Assembly (NCBI RefSeq): GCF_000820045.1
Contig: NZ_CDBJ01000019.1
Span: 1 to 64,000, forward strand
Origin: Aeromonas rivuli
Lineage (GTDB): Bacteria > Pseudomonadota > Gammaproteobacteria > Enterobacterales > Aeromonadaceae
Direction of reading: 5' to 3'
DNA length: 64,000 nt
The notes beneath the pieces were generated by a model. It saw only the letters and a list, made by a program, of their open reading frames with translations. It had not been told where the DNA came from and ran no database searches. Positions 32,603-42,278 of this stretch are shown here, piece after piece (within the stretch, counting starts at the first letter, position 1; the number at the start of each line of letters is the position of its first letter). The position numbers and the translations under genes were made by a program.

Positions 32603-33070
32603 ATGATGGAGCTGTCATGGTTGTTGGCCAAGGATGCCTTCTGGTCGGCCATTCCTGCGGTGGGGTTTGCCATGTTGTTCAACGTGCCGCCCCGCATGCT
32701 CAAGTACTGCGCCATGGGGGGCGCCCTGGCCCATAGTCTGCGCACCTTGCTGATGCACGAGGGGATGCCCATCGAGTGGGCAACCCTGGCGGCGGCGACC
32801 ACGGTCGGCTTTGTCTGTGTCTATTGGTCGCGGCGGCTGCTGGCCCCGCGCCCCGTGTTCAGCGTGGCCTCTATCATCCCGATGATCCCGGGCAGCTATG
32901 CATTCAAGACGATGATAGCCATCGTCGAACTCAACATTCACGGCGTGACCCTGGCGCTTATTCAGAGCGCCTTGGAGAATGGTTTGAAGGCTATTTTTAT
33001 CGTAGGAGCATTGAGCTTCGGGCTGGCGATACCCTCGCTGGTCGTGTACCGTAATCGCCCCATTGTGTGA
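32603..33070 (+). CDS. yjjB: Threonine/serine exporter, C-terminal-type subunit (YjjB)
   Basis: 155 aa with about four helices. VLFNVPPRMLKYCAMGGAL-like segment, FSVASIIPMIPGSYAFKTM and the end IPSLVVYRNR are typical of YjjB. It works with YjjP as a split ThrE-family exporter. GGAGCAGG precedes the start; two ATGs are adjacent (32603, 32606). Confidence 0.86.
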   Translation: MMELSWLLAKDAFWSAIPAVGFAMLFNVPPRMLKYCAMGGALAHSLRTLLMHEGMPIEWATLAAATTVGFVCVYWSRRLLAPRPVFSVASIIPMIPGSYAFKTMIAIVELNIHGVTLALIQSALENGLKAIFIVGALSFGLAIPSLVVYRNRPIV

Positions 33071-33094
33071 GAGACGGCGTGAGAGGCTGAACCC

Positions 33095-33595
33095 ATGAAG
33101 ATTTCCATGATTGCCGCCATGGCCCGGGATCGGGTGATCGGCAAGGACAACCAGATGCCCTGGCACCTGCCCGCCGATCTGGCCCACTTCAAGAGGGTCA
33201 CCCTTGGCAAACCGGTATTGATGGGGCGAAAGACATTCGAGTCCATTGGCCGCCCGCTGCCTGGGCGCCGAAATTTGGTGATCAGTCGTAATTCAGGATT
33301 TAGCGCGCCCAACATTGAGGTTTTCTCATCCATCGAGGAAGTCTTCGCAACCTTGTCCGAGAGCGAGATGCCCGATGAGTTGATGGTGATTGGCGGGGGT
33401 TATCTCTATGCCCAGCTATTGCCGCGCGCGGATCGCCTCTATCTGACTCACATTGAGCTGGCCGTCGAGGGTGACACCCGCTTCCCGGAGTATGAGGGGC
33501 AGCAGTGGCATTGCGTGGAGCGGGAAGCCCATCAGCCCGATGAGCGCAATCCCCACCCTTACTGTTTCGAGACCCTGGAGCGGATCGCCCATTGA
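33095..33595 (+). CDS. folA: Dihydrofolate reductase
   Basis: 166 aa. Reduces dihydrofolate with NADPH. ISMIAAMARDRVIGKDNQMP, WHLPADLAHFKRVT with the active-site Asp, GRKTFESIGRPLPGR and VIGGGYLYAQLLP are visible. Chromosomal FolA type and the target of trimethoprim. Usually placed next to apaH, as here. Confidence 0.95.
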   Translation: MKISMIAAMARDRVIGKDNQMPWHLPADLAHFKRVTLGKPVLMGRKTFESIGRPLPGRRNLVISRNSGFSAPNIEVFSSIEEVFATLSESEMPDELMVIGGGYLYAQLLPRADRLYLTHIELAVEGDTRFPEYEGQQWHCVEREAHQPDERNPHPYCFETLERIAH

Positions 33596-33614
33596 TCCCC
33601 TCAGTCGCACCATG

Positions 33615-33639
33615 AAAAAAGGCCCGTGAGGGCCTTTTT
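33615..33639. terminator. Bidirectional terminator between folA and apaH
   Basis: AAAAA-GGCCC, loop GTGA, GGGCC-TTTTT; a perfect stem with runs on both sides between convergent genes. Confidence 0.9.
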
Positions 33640-33665
33640 GCTGTCCGTGATGCACCATCCCTTGC

Positions 33666-34493
33666 TCAGCGAGCATGCAGGGGGCAGGGGGTGCTGATCA
33701 GGGCATCATCTTCCAGACGCCACAGGGTAAGAGTGTTGCCCCAGACGCAGCCGGTATCGAGGGCCTTGATATGAGGACGGCCTGTGTTGCCCATCAGTGC
33801 CGCCCAGTGGCCGAATACCAGGGTGGGGTCATCGCTGTGACGCTCCCGCAGCTCGAACCAGGGATGCAGGCCGGGGGTCGAGTCATCGGGCCCCAGCTTG
33901 CACTTGAAGTCGAGTCGACCATCGGCGTGACAAAAGCGCATCCGGGTGAAGCTGTTGATGATGTAGCGATAGCGCTCTATGCCGAGCAGGCCTTCGTCCC
34001 AGCTATCCGGATGATCCCCATACATGTGGTGCAGCAGCCAGAGGTATTGATCGCTTTGCAGCAGACTCTCCACCTCGCGGGCACAGAGGCGGGCGGTATC
34101 GGCATCCCAGGTCGGAGAGAGACCGGCATGGACCATCATCACAGGGCGTGTCGGGTGGGGGCACTCGGCAAGCAGCGGTCGATGGCGCAGCCATTCCAGC
34201 AGGGCCTCTCTGTCCGGTGCTTCCATCAAGGCCTGCAATCTGTCCTTCTTCTTGAGGGGGGCCACCCCTTCGGCGACGGCGAGCAGATGCAGATCATGAT
34301 TGCCGAGTATGCAGACGGCCTTGTCACCTAGGGACTTGGCAAAGCGCAGCACGGAGAGGGAGTCCGGCCCCCGCGCCACCAGATCCCCCGCCAGCCAGAG
34401 GGTATCTGCCTGGGGATCAAAATCAGCCAGCTCAAGCAGGCGGCGCAGATCGTCATAACAACCCTGGACATCGCCGACAAAACAGTTTGCCAT
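33666..34493 (-). CDS. apaH: Bis(5'-nucleosyl)-tetraphosphatase, symmetrical
   Basis: 275 aa. It hydrolyses Ap4A to two ADP and removes Np4 caps from RNA. Metal-binding motifs of the phosphoesterase: FVGDVQGCYDD, GDLVARGPDS, and LGNHDLHLLA. Last gene of the leftward lptD-surA-pdxA-rsmA-apaG-apaH run. Confidence 0.95.
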   Translation of the reverse strand: MANCFVGDVQGCYDDLRRLLELADFDPQADTLWLAGDLVARGPDSLSVLRFAKSLGDKAVCILGNHDLHLLAVAEGVAPLKKKDRLQALMEAPDREALLEWLRHRPLLAECPHPTRPVMMVHAGLSPTWDADTARLCAREVESLLQSDQYLWLLHHMYGDHPDSWDEGLLGIERYRYIINSFTRMRFCHADGRLDFKCKLGPDDSTPGLHPWFELRERHSDDPTLVFGHWAALMGNTGRPHIKALDTGCVWGNTLTLWRLEDDALISTPCPLHAR

Positions 34494-34499
34494 GAAACC

Positions 34500-34862
34500 T
34501 CAATTGATAATGTGGGGAACCGCCAGGGTAAAGGGCGCTATGGGGGCATCAAATTCGTTGCCCGCTTCATCGCGCATCCGATAGCTCCCCTCCATGACCC
34601 CGAGGGGGGTATCGAGGGGAACCCCGCTCTGGTAGCGGAAGGTCTCACCAGGGGGGATGACGGGCTGCTCACCGACCACGCCAGGCCCCTCGACCTCCAC
34701 TATCTTGCCGTTGGCATCGGTGATGATCCAGCGCCGGGCGAGCAGTTGTGCCGGGCCTGGCCCCAGGTTATGGATCTCGATGAGATAGAGAAACTGGTAG
34801 GGATCCTGGCTGCCTTCGACATAGCCGGGATGGGGGCGGATATGAATGGTCGGTGTCGCCAT
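34500..34862 (-). CDS. apaG: ApaG-domain protein
   Basis: 120 aa. A single fibronectin-III-like ApaG domain: YVEGSQDPYQFLYLIEIHNLG, RRWIITDANGKIVEVEGPGV, GEQPVIPPGE, and FRYQSGVPLDTPLGVMEGSY. Biochemical role unresolved in bacteria. Conserved position between rsmA and apaH; gaps of 4-6 bp. Confidence 0.94.
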   Translation of the reverse strand: MATPTIHIRPHPGYVEGSQDPYQFLYLIEIHNLGPGPAQLLARRWIITDANGKIVEVEGPGVVGEQPVIPPGETFRYQSGVPLDTPLGVMEGSYRMRDEAGNEFDAPIAPFTLAVPHIIN

Positions 34863-34866
34863 GGTG

Positions 34867-35679
34867 TCAGGCCTGCTGTTGGTCGGCCAGCCAGTTGGCG
34901 ATGGTCACAAACTGTGCCAGGGAGAGGTTCTCCGGGCGCAGGGTGCTGTCAATGCCAAGCTCGGCGAGCTGGTCCACGGTAATGAAGTTCGCAAAGCTGT
35001 TGCGGATGGTCTTGCGACGCTGGCCGAAGCCTTCGGTACAGACCCGGCTCAGGCAGCGCAGATCCTTGGCGACCAGGGGTGGGTTCTTGTGGGGCACCAG
35101 GCGTACCACGGCTGAGTCCACTTTCGGGGCTGGCTTGAAGGCGCCTGGGCCCACTTCCAGCACAGGGATCACCTGGCAGTAGTACTGAACCATGACGCTC
35201 AGGCGACCATAGGCCTTGCTGCCCGGGCCGGCGCACATCCGCAATACCACCTCTTTTTGCAACATGAAGTGCATGTCCTCGACCCGGTCGGCGAACTCGC
35301 ACAGGTGGAAGATGAGGGGGGTGGAGATGTTATAGGGCAGGTTGCCGAAGATGCGCAGCGGCCCCTTGCCTTCGCCCATCAGGGTGCCGAAGTCGAAGCG
35401 CATGGCATCGGCTTCGATCACGGTCAGCTTCTCTTTCAGGGTGGGGTGCTCGCGCAGGCGTGCGGCCAAGTCACGGTCCAGCTCGACCACGGTCATCTTG
35501 TCCATCTGGGAGGCGACCGGTTCGGTCAGCGCCGCCAGACCCGGGCCTATCTCCACCAGGTTCTGACCCGGCTGCGGATTGATGGCGGCCACTATCTGAT
35601 CGATCACATAGCTGTCGTGCAAGAAGTTCTGACCGAAACGCTTACGGGCCGTGTGGCCCATGTGCATCTTACTGCTCAT
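34867..35679 (-). CDS. rsmA: 16S rRNA (A1518/A1519) dimethyltransferase
   Basis: 270 aa (KsgA). Dimethylates two adjacent adenines near the 3' end of 16S r[28 protein letters not shown] and [12 protein letters not shown] (catalytic NLPY) are clear. Overlaps pdxA by 4 nt. Confidence 0.95.
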   Translation of the reverse strand: MSSKMHMGHTARKRFGQNFLHDSYVIDQIVAAINPQPGQNLVEIGPGLAALTEPVASQMDKMTVVELDRDLAARLREHPTLKEKLTVIEADAMRFDFGTLMGEGKGPLRIFGNLPYNISTPLIFHLCEFADRVEDMHFMLQKEVVLRMCAGPGSKAYGRLSVMVQYYCQVIPVLEVGPGAFKPAPKVDSAVVRLVPHKNPPLVAKDLRCLSRVCTEGFGQRRKTIRNSFANFITVDQLAELGIDSTLRPENLSLAQFVTIANWLADQQQA

Positions 35680-36665
35680 ATTTTTTTCTCTACCATCAGA
35701 ATGGCGTGGTTAAGCGCGGTGATCAGGCTGCCAGAATCGGCCAGGCCTTTGCCTGCCAAGTCCAGGGCCGTGCCGTGATCCACCGAGGTGCGGATAAAGG
35801 GGAGTCCGAGGGTGATATTGACCGAGCGCCCGAAGCCCTTGTATTTGAGCACGGGCAGCCCCTGGTCGTGGTACATGGTCAGTACCGCGTCCGCATCCTT
35901 GAGGTACTTCTCCTGGAACAGGGTGTCGGCTGGCAGGGGGCCAACCAGATCGATCCCTTCCTGGCGCAGGGCGGCCAGGGCGGGTTCGATCACGTCTATC
36001 TCTTCCCGGCCCAGGTGACCCCCTTCCCCGGCGTGGGGATTGAGGCCGCAGACGTAGATCCTGGGACGAGTGATACCAAACTTGCTGTTCAGATCCGCAT
36101 TCAGGATCCGGATCACCTTGCCCAGACGCTCCGCCGTAATGGCGCGAGCGACATTGGCGAGGGGAATATGAGTGGTGGCCAGCGCCACCCTCAGGCCGTC
36201 GGTGGCGAGCAGCATGACCACATCACCGACCCCTGCCTGCTGGGCAAAGAACTCGGTGTGGCCGCTAAACGAGACCCCGGCCTGATTGATGATGCCCTTG
36301 TGCACCGGGCCTGTGACCACGGCGGCAAACTCGCCGCTCAGGTTGCCATCACAGGCTCGCTGCAGGGTGGCCAGCACATAGGCGCCATTGGCTTCGTTGA
36401 GCGCGCCTGCGGTCTCAGTTGCCCCCAGGGTGACGGGGCAGAGGGTCAGGCTACCGGCCCGCTGGGGGCTGGCCGGCAGAGCTGGATCATAGGGGACAAG
36501 CTCGATATCGAGCCCCAGCATGGCGGCGCGGCGGCGCATCAGCGCAGGATCGGCCACCACCACCAGCTGGTGGGGCCAATCGCGCTGGGCGATGTCGAGC
36601 ACCAGATCCGGCCCAATACCGGCCGGCTCACCCGGGGTGATGGCGAGACGTTGGCAAATCATCAA
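35676..36665 (-). CDS. pdxA: 4-hydroxythreonine-4-phosphate dehydrogenase
   Basis: 329 aa. Pyridoxal phosphate biosynthesis, NAD-dependent. [28 protein letters not shown], and the metal-binding [16 protein letters not shown] are visible. Overlaps surA and rsmA by 4 nt each, indicating coupled translation. Confidence 0.95.
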   Translation of the reverse strand: MMICQRLAITPGEPAGIGPDLVLDIAQRDWPHQLVVVADPALMRRRAAMLGLDIELVPYDPALPASPQRAGSLTLCPVTLGATETAGALNEANGAYVLATLQRACDGNLSGEFAAVVTGPVHKGIINQAGVSFSGHTEFFAQQAGVGDVVMLLATDGLRVALATTHIPLANVARAITAERLGKVIRILNADLNSKFGITRPRIYVCGLNPHAGEGGHLGREEIDVIEPALAALRQEGIDLVGPLPADTLFQEKYLKDADAVLTMYHDQGLPVLKYKGFGRSVNITLGLPFIRTSVDHGTALDLAGKGLADSGSLITALNHAILMVEKKI

Positions 36666-37960
36666 CTGCCGGCGCCTTCGATGCGGATATAGGCTTCATC
36701 GCGCAGCTCATCCAGCCAGGCTTGGGACTCTTCCACGAAGCGGCGATTGTAGATCAGCTGGTAAGCGCGCTGTTCCTGGGCCTTGTCGGTGGCGTCCTGA
36801 CTGCGTCTGTCTTCGAGCTGCACTATGTGCCAGCCGTGGCTGGTACGGAACGGCTCGCTGTACTGACCGGGTTGCAGGCGATTGACCATATCGCGGAACT
36901 CGGGCACATAGACGCCGGGATCGGACCAGCCGAGCTCGCCACCTTGTACCGCAGAACCGGGGTCTTCGGAGTACTTCTCTGCCAGGGCGGCGAAGTCAGC
37001 CTTGCCGCTCTTGATGTCGTGGAGGAAGCCATCAAGCATGCCCTTGGCCTTCTCTTCACTCAGGATGATCGAGGGCTTGATCAGAATGTGGCGGGCCTTG
37101 ACCTCGGTCTGCACCACTTGCTGGGCACCCTTGGCATCAAACACCTTGACGATGTGCAGGCCTGCCCCGGAGCGCAGCGGACCGACGATGTCACCCTTCT
37201 TGGCACCCTGCACGGCCTCAGCCATGAGCGTGGGCATCTCTTGCGGGCTCATCCAGCCCCAATCCCCCCCTTCCAGGGCCTTGGGACCATTGCTCTCGGC
37301 GATGGCCAGCTCGCGGAAGTCTGCGCCATCACGCAGGCGTTTGAGCAGGCTGTCGATCTTGGCTTTGGCGGCATTGAGCTGTTCGGCGCTCGGGTTGTCC
37401 GGCAGGGCTATCTGGATGTGACCGACATGGAACTCCTGCTGTTGCTGGCCCTGTTTCTGCAGTGCCTGCACCACTTGCTTGACCTCTTGATCGGAGATGT
37501 TGATGCGGCGACGGATCTGGTTGCGGCGAACCTCGTTCATCAGGATTTCGCGGCGCACCTCTTCCCGGTACTGGGCATAACTCAGACCCTCACGGTCGAG
37601 CTGGGCCCGCAGCTGTTCCAGGTTCATCTTGTTATCGGCGGCGATGCTGTTGATCGCCTGCTCGAGCTGGGTATCGCTGATCTTCAGACCTTGCCGGTCC
37701 GCCAGCTGCAATTGCAGGCTCTCCTGGATCAGGCGATCCAGCGCCTGTTTGCGCAGGGTGGCGTCATCGGGCAGCGCCTGGCCGCTCTCCTTGGCAGAGA
37801 ACTTGATCTTGTTGACCAGGGCCTCTTGCTGGCTGGCGAGTACCACGTCTTTGTTGACCACCGCCAGCACCTTGTCGATGAGCTCGGGGGAGGCAAGGGC
37901 ACTCTGGCTCATGACACCTAACAGGCCTGCAGTCAGCAGGGAAATCCACGTCTTCTTCAT
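36662..37960 (-). CDS. surA: Periplasmic chaperone and peptidyl-prolyl isomerase SurA
   Basis: 432 aa. A signal peptide (ends near SALASPE) is followed by the N-terminal chaperone domain ([28 protein letters not shown]) and two parvulin domains ([14 protein letters not shown] near 170; [11 protein letters not shown] near 285). It delivers outer-membrane proteins, including LptD, to the Bam complex. The second ATG (37960) is preferred; the first at 37966 lies directly on the SD-like TTGAGAG. Confidence 0.94.
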   Translation of the reverse strand: MKKTWISLLTAGLLGVMSQSALASPELIDKVLAVVNKDVVLASQQEALVNKIKFSAKESGQALPDDATLRKQALDRLIQESLQLQLADRQGLKISDTQLEQAINSIAADNKMNLEQLRAQLDREGLSYAQYREEVRREILMNEVRRNQIRRRINISDQEVKQVVQALQKQGQQQQEFHVGHIQIALPDNPSAEQLNAAKAKIDSLLKRLRDGADFRELAIAESNGPKALEGGDWGWMSPQEMPTLMAEAVQGAKKGDIVGPLRSGAGLHIVKVFDAKGAQQVVQTEVKARHILIKPSIILSEEKAKGMLDGFLHDIKSGKADFAALAEKYSEDPGSAVQGGELGWSDPGVYVPEFRDMVNRLQPGQYSEPFRTSHGWHIVQLEDRRSQDATDKAQEQRAYQLIYNRRFVEESQAWLDELRDEAYIRIEGAGS

Positions 37961-37989
37961 ATCCATCTCTCAAGGCGTTTTGCGATGAC

Positions 37990-40389
37990 TCACTTGTCCC
38001 GCAGGTTAAACGGACGAATGTAAGGCAGGGCATCTGTATCCAGACTGGTGCCCTTGGCCCCTGTACCCACACTACCCAATCCTTTCATTTCAAACTGGAT
38101 GCCGAAACTACGCTCCGAAGTGGGCTGGTAGGTGACGTTATCCGGGCTGTTGACCCACTCCAGGTTGAAGTTGATGCTCCAGCAACAGGAGTCATATTTG
38201 ACGCCTATTTTGCGGTCGACTTTGACGTTCTGATCCAGGTCGTAGTAATAGCCGCCATACATGTGCCACTGGTCATTGATGGGCGAGCCCACCACCATGC
38301 CGACCTGATTGATGTTGGCCGTCTCACCGCTGCGGGTGAGGTCATAGTTGGCATCACGCACGAAGCGGTAGTTGACCTGGCTGATCAGCTTCTCATGGCG
38401 GTATTCCAGGGCACTGTTGGCGGAGCTGAACTCTTTTTCCTGCACGTCATACTGGGCGCCGGCATGGGCGAACCACTGTTCGCTTATCTTGGCATCCCCC
38501 TCGAACGACAAGGGGGAGCGGGTGTTGGTGCTCGCCTCATCGCTGGGATAGAGCGTTACCTTGGGGGCGACGAAATCGAATGCCTGAGCCACCGCCAGAC
38601 GGAGACGTTCATCACCTACGGCATCATAGACCCGGCTGGTGAGACCCACGGAGACCCGGTTGGAATCACTTATCCGATCCAGACCGGCGAAACGGCGATC
38701 GCTGAACAGGCTGTAGTAGTCCTGGCGCATGCTGGTCGAGTCATAGATACCAATGTTGTCCTGATCCTTGTAGGGGACATAGAGGTACTGAAACTCGGGC
38801 TCCAGGGTCTGGTTGGCAGTTTCACCAAACCAATCCTGCTGGCGATCGAAGGTCATGCCACCCTTGAGGCGGAACGAGGGCAGTACCCGGGTGACCTTGT
38901 CGTCGAGATCGGTCAGCCCCTTGTTGCGGTAATAGGACGTGAGCTTGCTGCTATCCGGTACATCCTGGTTGTACTGGGTGTACATCAGCTTGTATTGGCT
39001 ATCCAGGTAGTAACCAGCCGCATCGATGAGCGGCACCGTCAGGGTAGGCGCACTGTAGAGGCGGGTGCCTGTGTAGGCCTCGCCGATGGTGGACTGATCG
39101 TTGTCATAGCCGAAATTGGTCAATTCGGTATTCCAGGCCAGATCGTACCAGTTGCCCTGATGGTAAAAGTTGTGATTGATGCGCGGCAACATGGTGTGAG
39201 GCTGCTGGGCACCGGCCAGCAATATCTGATAGGTGCGCGCCTCTGTGGTCAGGTTCCAGTTCTGCTGGTAATAACCGGCCTTGAAGGATTGTTGCAACTG
39301 GTTATCGACCTGAGTGCCGACCGGCGGCGAGAAGTCGTTGAAATAGTTGTAATCGTTATCGCGTACCTTGGTGTAGTCGAGGGACATCACCAGGGCATTG
39401 TCGAGGAAGCGCGAGGTATGACGGGCACTGAGCAGGTAGCGATGACCATCGGCGAGATAGTCATTGAGGGTATCCGTCTCATCATACTGCTTGTCATCGG
39501 CCAGGTTCTCGAAATAGAGGCTGCCGGTATGGGACGGGTTCGGCATATAGCGGAACTCGACCTGCTCCATCAGGCCACGCCTGTCCATGAAACGAGAGCT
39601 GATAGTCGCGTCGTAGTTGGGGGCTATGTTCCAGTAAAACGGCTGGTTGATGTCCATGCCGTTCTTGGAGCTCTGCTCGTAGCTAGGGTAGAGCAGGCCC
39701 GTCTTGCGCTGATCCTTGATCGGAAAGTTGATATAGGGGAAGTAGAACACCGGGTAGTCATAGAGCCAGAGACTGGCGTTCCAGGCTTCGCCAAACACCT
39801 CGTTCTGATCGATGTCGATGCTGCCCGCCTTCAGGGTCCAGGCTTCCTGGCCCGGTGGGCAGGTGGTGTATTGCGCGCCTTCCAGGGTGATGTTCTGGTT
39901 GTTATTGGTCATGATGACCCGGTCGGCGGAGCCACGCACCGGTGAGCCATGCACCTGATAGACACCCTCTTCCAGCTCGGAATCTTTGGTGGTGAGGTTG
40001 GATTTCAGGGTCTTGTCGCTGGTGACAGTGACCTGGCCGTCGTTGTAATAGATGTTGCCGATGGCGATCACATCCCGGCTCTTCTGATCGACCTGGGCAT
40101 AATCAGAATCAAACTTGCGCACACCCTGGCGAACCTTGACGTCGCCCTGATAGACGGCGGTGCCACCCTGCTTGGCCTCGAGCCTGTCGGCATCGACCTC
40201 CACCGGCAGGGCGTTGGCGTCCTCATTGGCGGGGGCTTTCTCTATCTTGGGAACATAGTCATAGCAGAGCCCGTCCAGCAGACCAGTGGCGGCGGGTACG
40301 CTCAATGGCGCAGCCTGGAGATATGCCGGGCTGGCAAGGCCAATGGTCAGGGCGATGGGACAGGCACGCCCCAGTGTCCATTTTGTCAT
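37990..40389 (-). CDS. lptD: LPS-assembly outer-membrane protein LptD
   Basis: 799 aa. The signal peptide ends near LQAAP. The N-terminal LptA-like jellyroll spans about residues 60-200 (ALPVEVDADRLEAKQGGTAV), and the rest is a 26-strand-type beta-barrel ending in aromatic-rich strands (IQFEMKGLG). Cysteines near 42 (LCYDYVP), 180 (TTCPPG) and a CC pair near 735 (DSCCWSINFN) suit the known inter-domain disulfides. It inserts LPS in the outer leaflet. First gene of the leftward block. Confidence 0.94.
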   Translation of the reverse strand: MTKWTLGRACPIALTIGLASPAYLQAAPLSVPAATGLLDGLCYDYVPKIEKAPANEDANALPVEVDADRLEAKQGGTAVYQGDVKVRQGVRKFDSDYAQVDQKSRDVIAIGNIYYNDGQVTVTSDKTLKSNLTTKDSELEEGVYQVHGSPVRGSADRVIMTNNNQNITLEGAQYTTCPPGQEAWTLKAGSIDIDQNEVFGEAWNASLWLYDYPVFYFPYINFPIKDQRKTGLLYPSYEQSSKNGMDINQPFYWNIAPNYDATISSRFMDRRGLMEQVEFRYMPNPSHTGSLYFENLADDKQYDETDTLNDYLADGHRYLLSARHTSRFLDNALVMSLDYTKVRDNDYNYFNDFSPPVGTQVDNQLQQSFKAGYYQQNWNLTTEARTYQILLAGAQQPHTMLPRINHNFYHQGNWYDLAWNTELTNFGYDNDQSTIGEAYTGTRLYSAPTLTVPLIDAAGYYLDSQYKLMYTQYNQDVPDSSKLTSYYRNKGLTDLDDKVTRVLPSFRLKGGMTFDRQQDWFGETANQTLEPEFQYLYVPYKDQDNIGIYDSTSMRQDYYSLFSDRRFAGLDRISDSNRVSVGLTSRVYDAVGDERLRLAVAQAFDFVAPKVTLYPSDEASTNTRSPLSFEGDAKISEQWFAHAGAQYDVQEKEFSSANSALEYRHEKLISQVNYRFVRDANYDLTRSGETANINQVGMVVGSPINDQWHMYGGYYYDLDQNVKVDRKIGVKYDSCCWSINFNLEWVNSPDNVTYQPTSERSFGIQFEMKGLGSVGTGAKGTSLDTDALPYIRPFNLRDK

Positions 40390-40568
40390 TTAGAAGACTC
40401 GCGCAATCCGTATCGAAACGGCTGATTCAAGAGCATGCATAATACGCCAGGACTCATCGAGTTGACATTGCATCTCATTGCTTTATGTTAGCCGGCAATG
40501 ATAAAGCATTATTGCGGCCAGGGCTAACAGCCAAGCGCTGCTTTCCACCTTCAGCCGGTCCTTCACTC

Positions 40569-41600
40569 ATGTCCAATCGCTTCGACTCCCTGCTCCAGTT
40601 TGCTCGCCAGTACACCGGCGACCCCCAGCTGACGCTGACCCTTATCTCTGGCGATGCCAGTTTCCGCCGTTACTATCGGGGGGCAGATCTTGTCTGGGTG
40701 GATGCCAATCCCCACACCGAAAAGAATCACGAATTTGTTCGCAATGCGGCAGCCCTGCATGCCTGCAATCTGCTGGCGCCCGAAGTGCGAGCTGTCGATT
40801 ACAGCCTGGGCCTGCTGGCAGTGACAGATCTTGGCGATATCCAGCTCATTCATTGTCTGGGTGAGCACAGCGTACTGGCCTGGTACGAGAAAGCCATTGC
40901 GCTGCTGCCCCGGCTGGGGGGCGTGGCGTTGCCGCTCGAGCCTTTCGATGATCTCTTCATGGCCCGGGAAAACGCCATCTTCCCCGAATGGCTGCTGGGC
41001 AAGCATCTGCAACTGCTGCTCAGCGACGCAGAACAGCAGTTGCTGGATGACACTTTCGCCTGCCTCACCGCCAATAACCTGGCTCAGCCCCAGGGGGTGA
41101 TGCACAGAGATTTCCATAGTCGCAATCTGATGGTGTGCAGCGAAGGGGCGGGGGACCCTGTCCCGGCCCTGAGCGAGTTGGCCATCATCGATTTTCAAGA
41201 CATGGTCATGGGCCCCCTCAGCTATGACCTCGTCTCGCTGCTGAAGGATTGCTACGTGCGCTGGCCCGATGAGGTGCTCGAGCAGGGAATGCAGCTTGGC
41301 TATGCCCGATTGAGTCAAGCCGGGCTGCTCGGCGAGCTGGATTATGCCAGTTTCCGTCGTCATGCGGACCTGACCGGTATGCAGCGTCACCTGAAGGCGG
41401 CGGGCCTGTTCACCCGTCTCTATCATCGCGATGGCAAGTCAGGTTACCTCAAGGATATTCCCCGTACTCTGGGCTATGTGGTGGACGTGTGCGAGCTGCA
41501 CGGCACCGCCTATCCGGTGCTGGCCGAGTTCGGAGAGTGGCTGGTGCGCCGGGTTCTGCCCGGTTTTGATGGCGCAGTGCTGGAGGGCAAGGGCCCATGA
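40569..41600 (+). CDS. amgK: Anomeric N-acetylmuramate/N-acetylglucosamine kinase
   Basis: 343 aa, aminoglycoside phosphotransferase fold. ISGDASFRRYYR near residue 20 (ATP loop), MHRDFHSRNLMV (catalytic loop) and IIDFQDMVMGPLSYDLVSLL (metal-binding Asp). In Pseudomonas, AmgK phosphorylates MurNAc at C1 for recycling to UDP-MurNAc, and the pathway contributes to fosfomycin tolerance. ATG 40569 is chosen; the frame extends to 40485 without support. It overlaps murU by 4 nt, as in Pseudomonas, also next to lptD. Confidence 0.9.
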   Translation: MSNRFDSLLQFARQYTGDPQLTLTLISGDASFRRYYRGADLVWVDANPHTEKNHEFVRNAAALHACNLLAPEVRAVDYSLGLLAVTDLGDIQLIHCLGEHSVLAWYEKAIALLPRLGGVALPLEPFDDLFMARENAIFPEWLLGKHLQLLLSDAEQQLLDDTFACLTANNLAQPQGVMHRDFHSRNLMVCSEGAGDPVPALSELAIIDFQDMVMGPLSYDLVSLLKDCYVRWPDEVLEQGMQLGYARLSQAGLLGELDYASFRRHADLTGMQRHLKAAGLFTRLYHRDGKSGYLKDIPRTLGYVVDVCELHGTAYPVLAEFGEWLVRRVLPGFDGAVLEGKGP

Positions 41601-42262
41601 AGGCCATGATACTGGCGGCCGGTCGCGGTGAGCGGATGCGTCCGCTCACCGACAGTGTGCCCAAGCCGCTGCTGAGGGTGGGGGGCAAGCCGCTTATCGT
41701 TCATCATCTCGAGAAGCTCAAAGCCGCTGGCATCAGCGAGGTGGTCATCAACCATGCCTGGCTAGGCGACAAGCTGGTGGCGGCGCTCGGTGATGGCAGT
41801 GACGTCGGGGTACAGATCGCCTGGTCTGCCGAGGCTGCGGCGCTCGAAACGGCGGGCGGCATAGTGCAGGCCCTGCCACTGCTGGGGGATGGCCCTTTTC
41901 TGGTGATCAATGGGGATACCTGGCTGGGAATGGATTACGCGCCTCTGGTGTCTCAGTCTCTGGGAGACGATCTCGCCCATCTCTGGCTGGTGCCCAATCC
42001 TCCCCAGCACCCTCAGGGGGATTTTTCCCTCGAGGGAGACAGAGTACAGGATCGCCCCGGATTGACCTTTAGCGGCGTCGGTCTTTACCACACGTCAGCC
42101 TTCAGTGCCCTCACCCAGGGCAGTCGTAAACTGGCCCCGCTGCTGCGCGACTGGATGGCGCAAGGGCGAGTGGGTGGCTCACAGCTGATCGGGGACTGGC
42201 GCGATATCGGCACTGTGGCGCGGCTGCGTGCCCTGGACGACGAGTTAAGCTCCACTAATTAA
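41597..42262 (+). CDS. murU: MurNAc-1-phosphate uridylyltransferase
   Basis: 221 aa nucleotidyltransferase. AMILAAGRGERMRPLTDS with the signature of sugar nucleotidyltransferases, PKPLLRVGGKPLI, VVINHAWL, LETAGGIVQALP, VINGDTW with the metal Asp. It converts MurNAc-1-P and UTP to UDP-MurNAc, bypassing de novo MurA/MurB. Translationally coupled to amgK. Confidence 0.91.
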   Translation: MKAMILAAGRGERMRPLTDSVPKPLLRVGGKPLIVHHLEKLKAAGISEVVINHAWLGDKLVAALGDGSDVGVQIAWSAEAAALETAGGIVQALPLLGDGPFLVINGDTWLGMDYAPLVSQSLGDDLAHLWLVPNPPQHPQGDFSLEGDRVQDRPGLTFSGVGLYHTSAFSALTQGSRKLAPLLRDWMAQGRVGGSQLIGDWRDIGTVARLRALDDELSSTN

Positions 42263-42278
42263 TATGAGGTCTTGAGTC

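Noticed and set aside
38263-39945. 560-codon ORF antisense to lptD
   Set aside because: Low-complexity hydrophobic translation opposite the lptD coding frame; lptD is unmistakable on the other strand.
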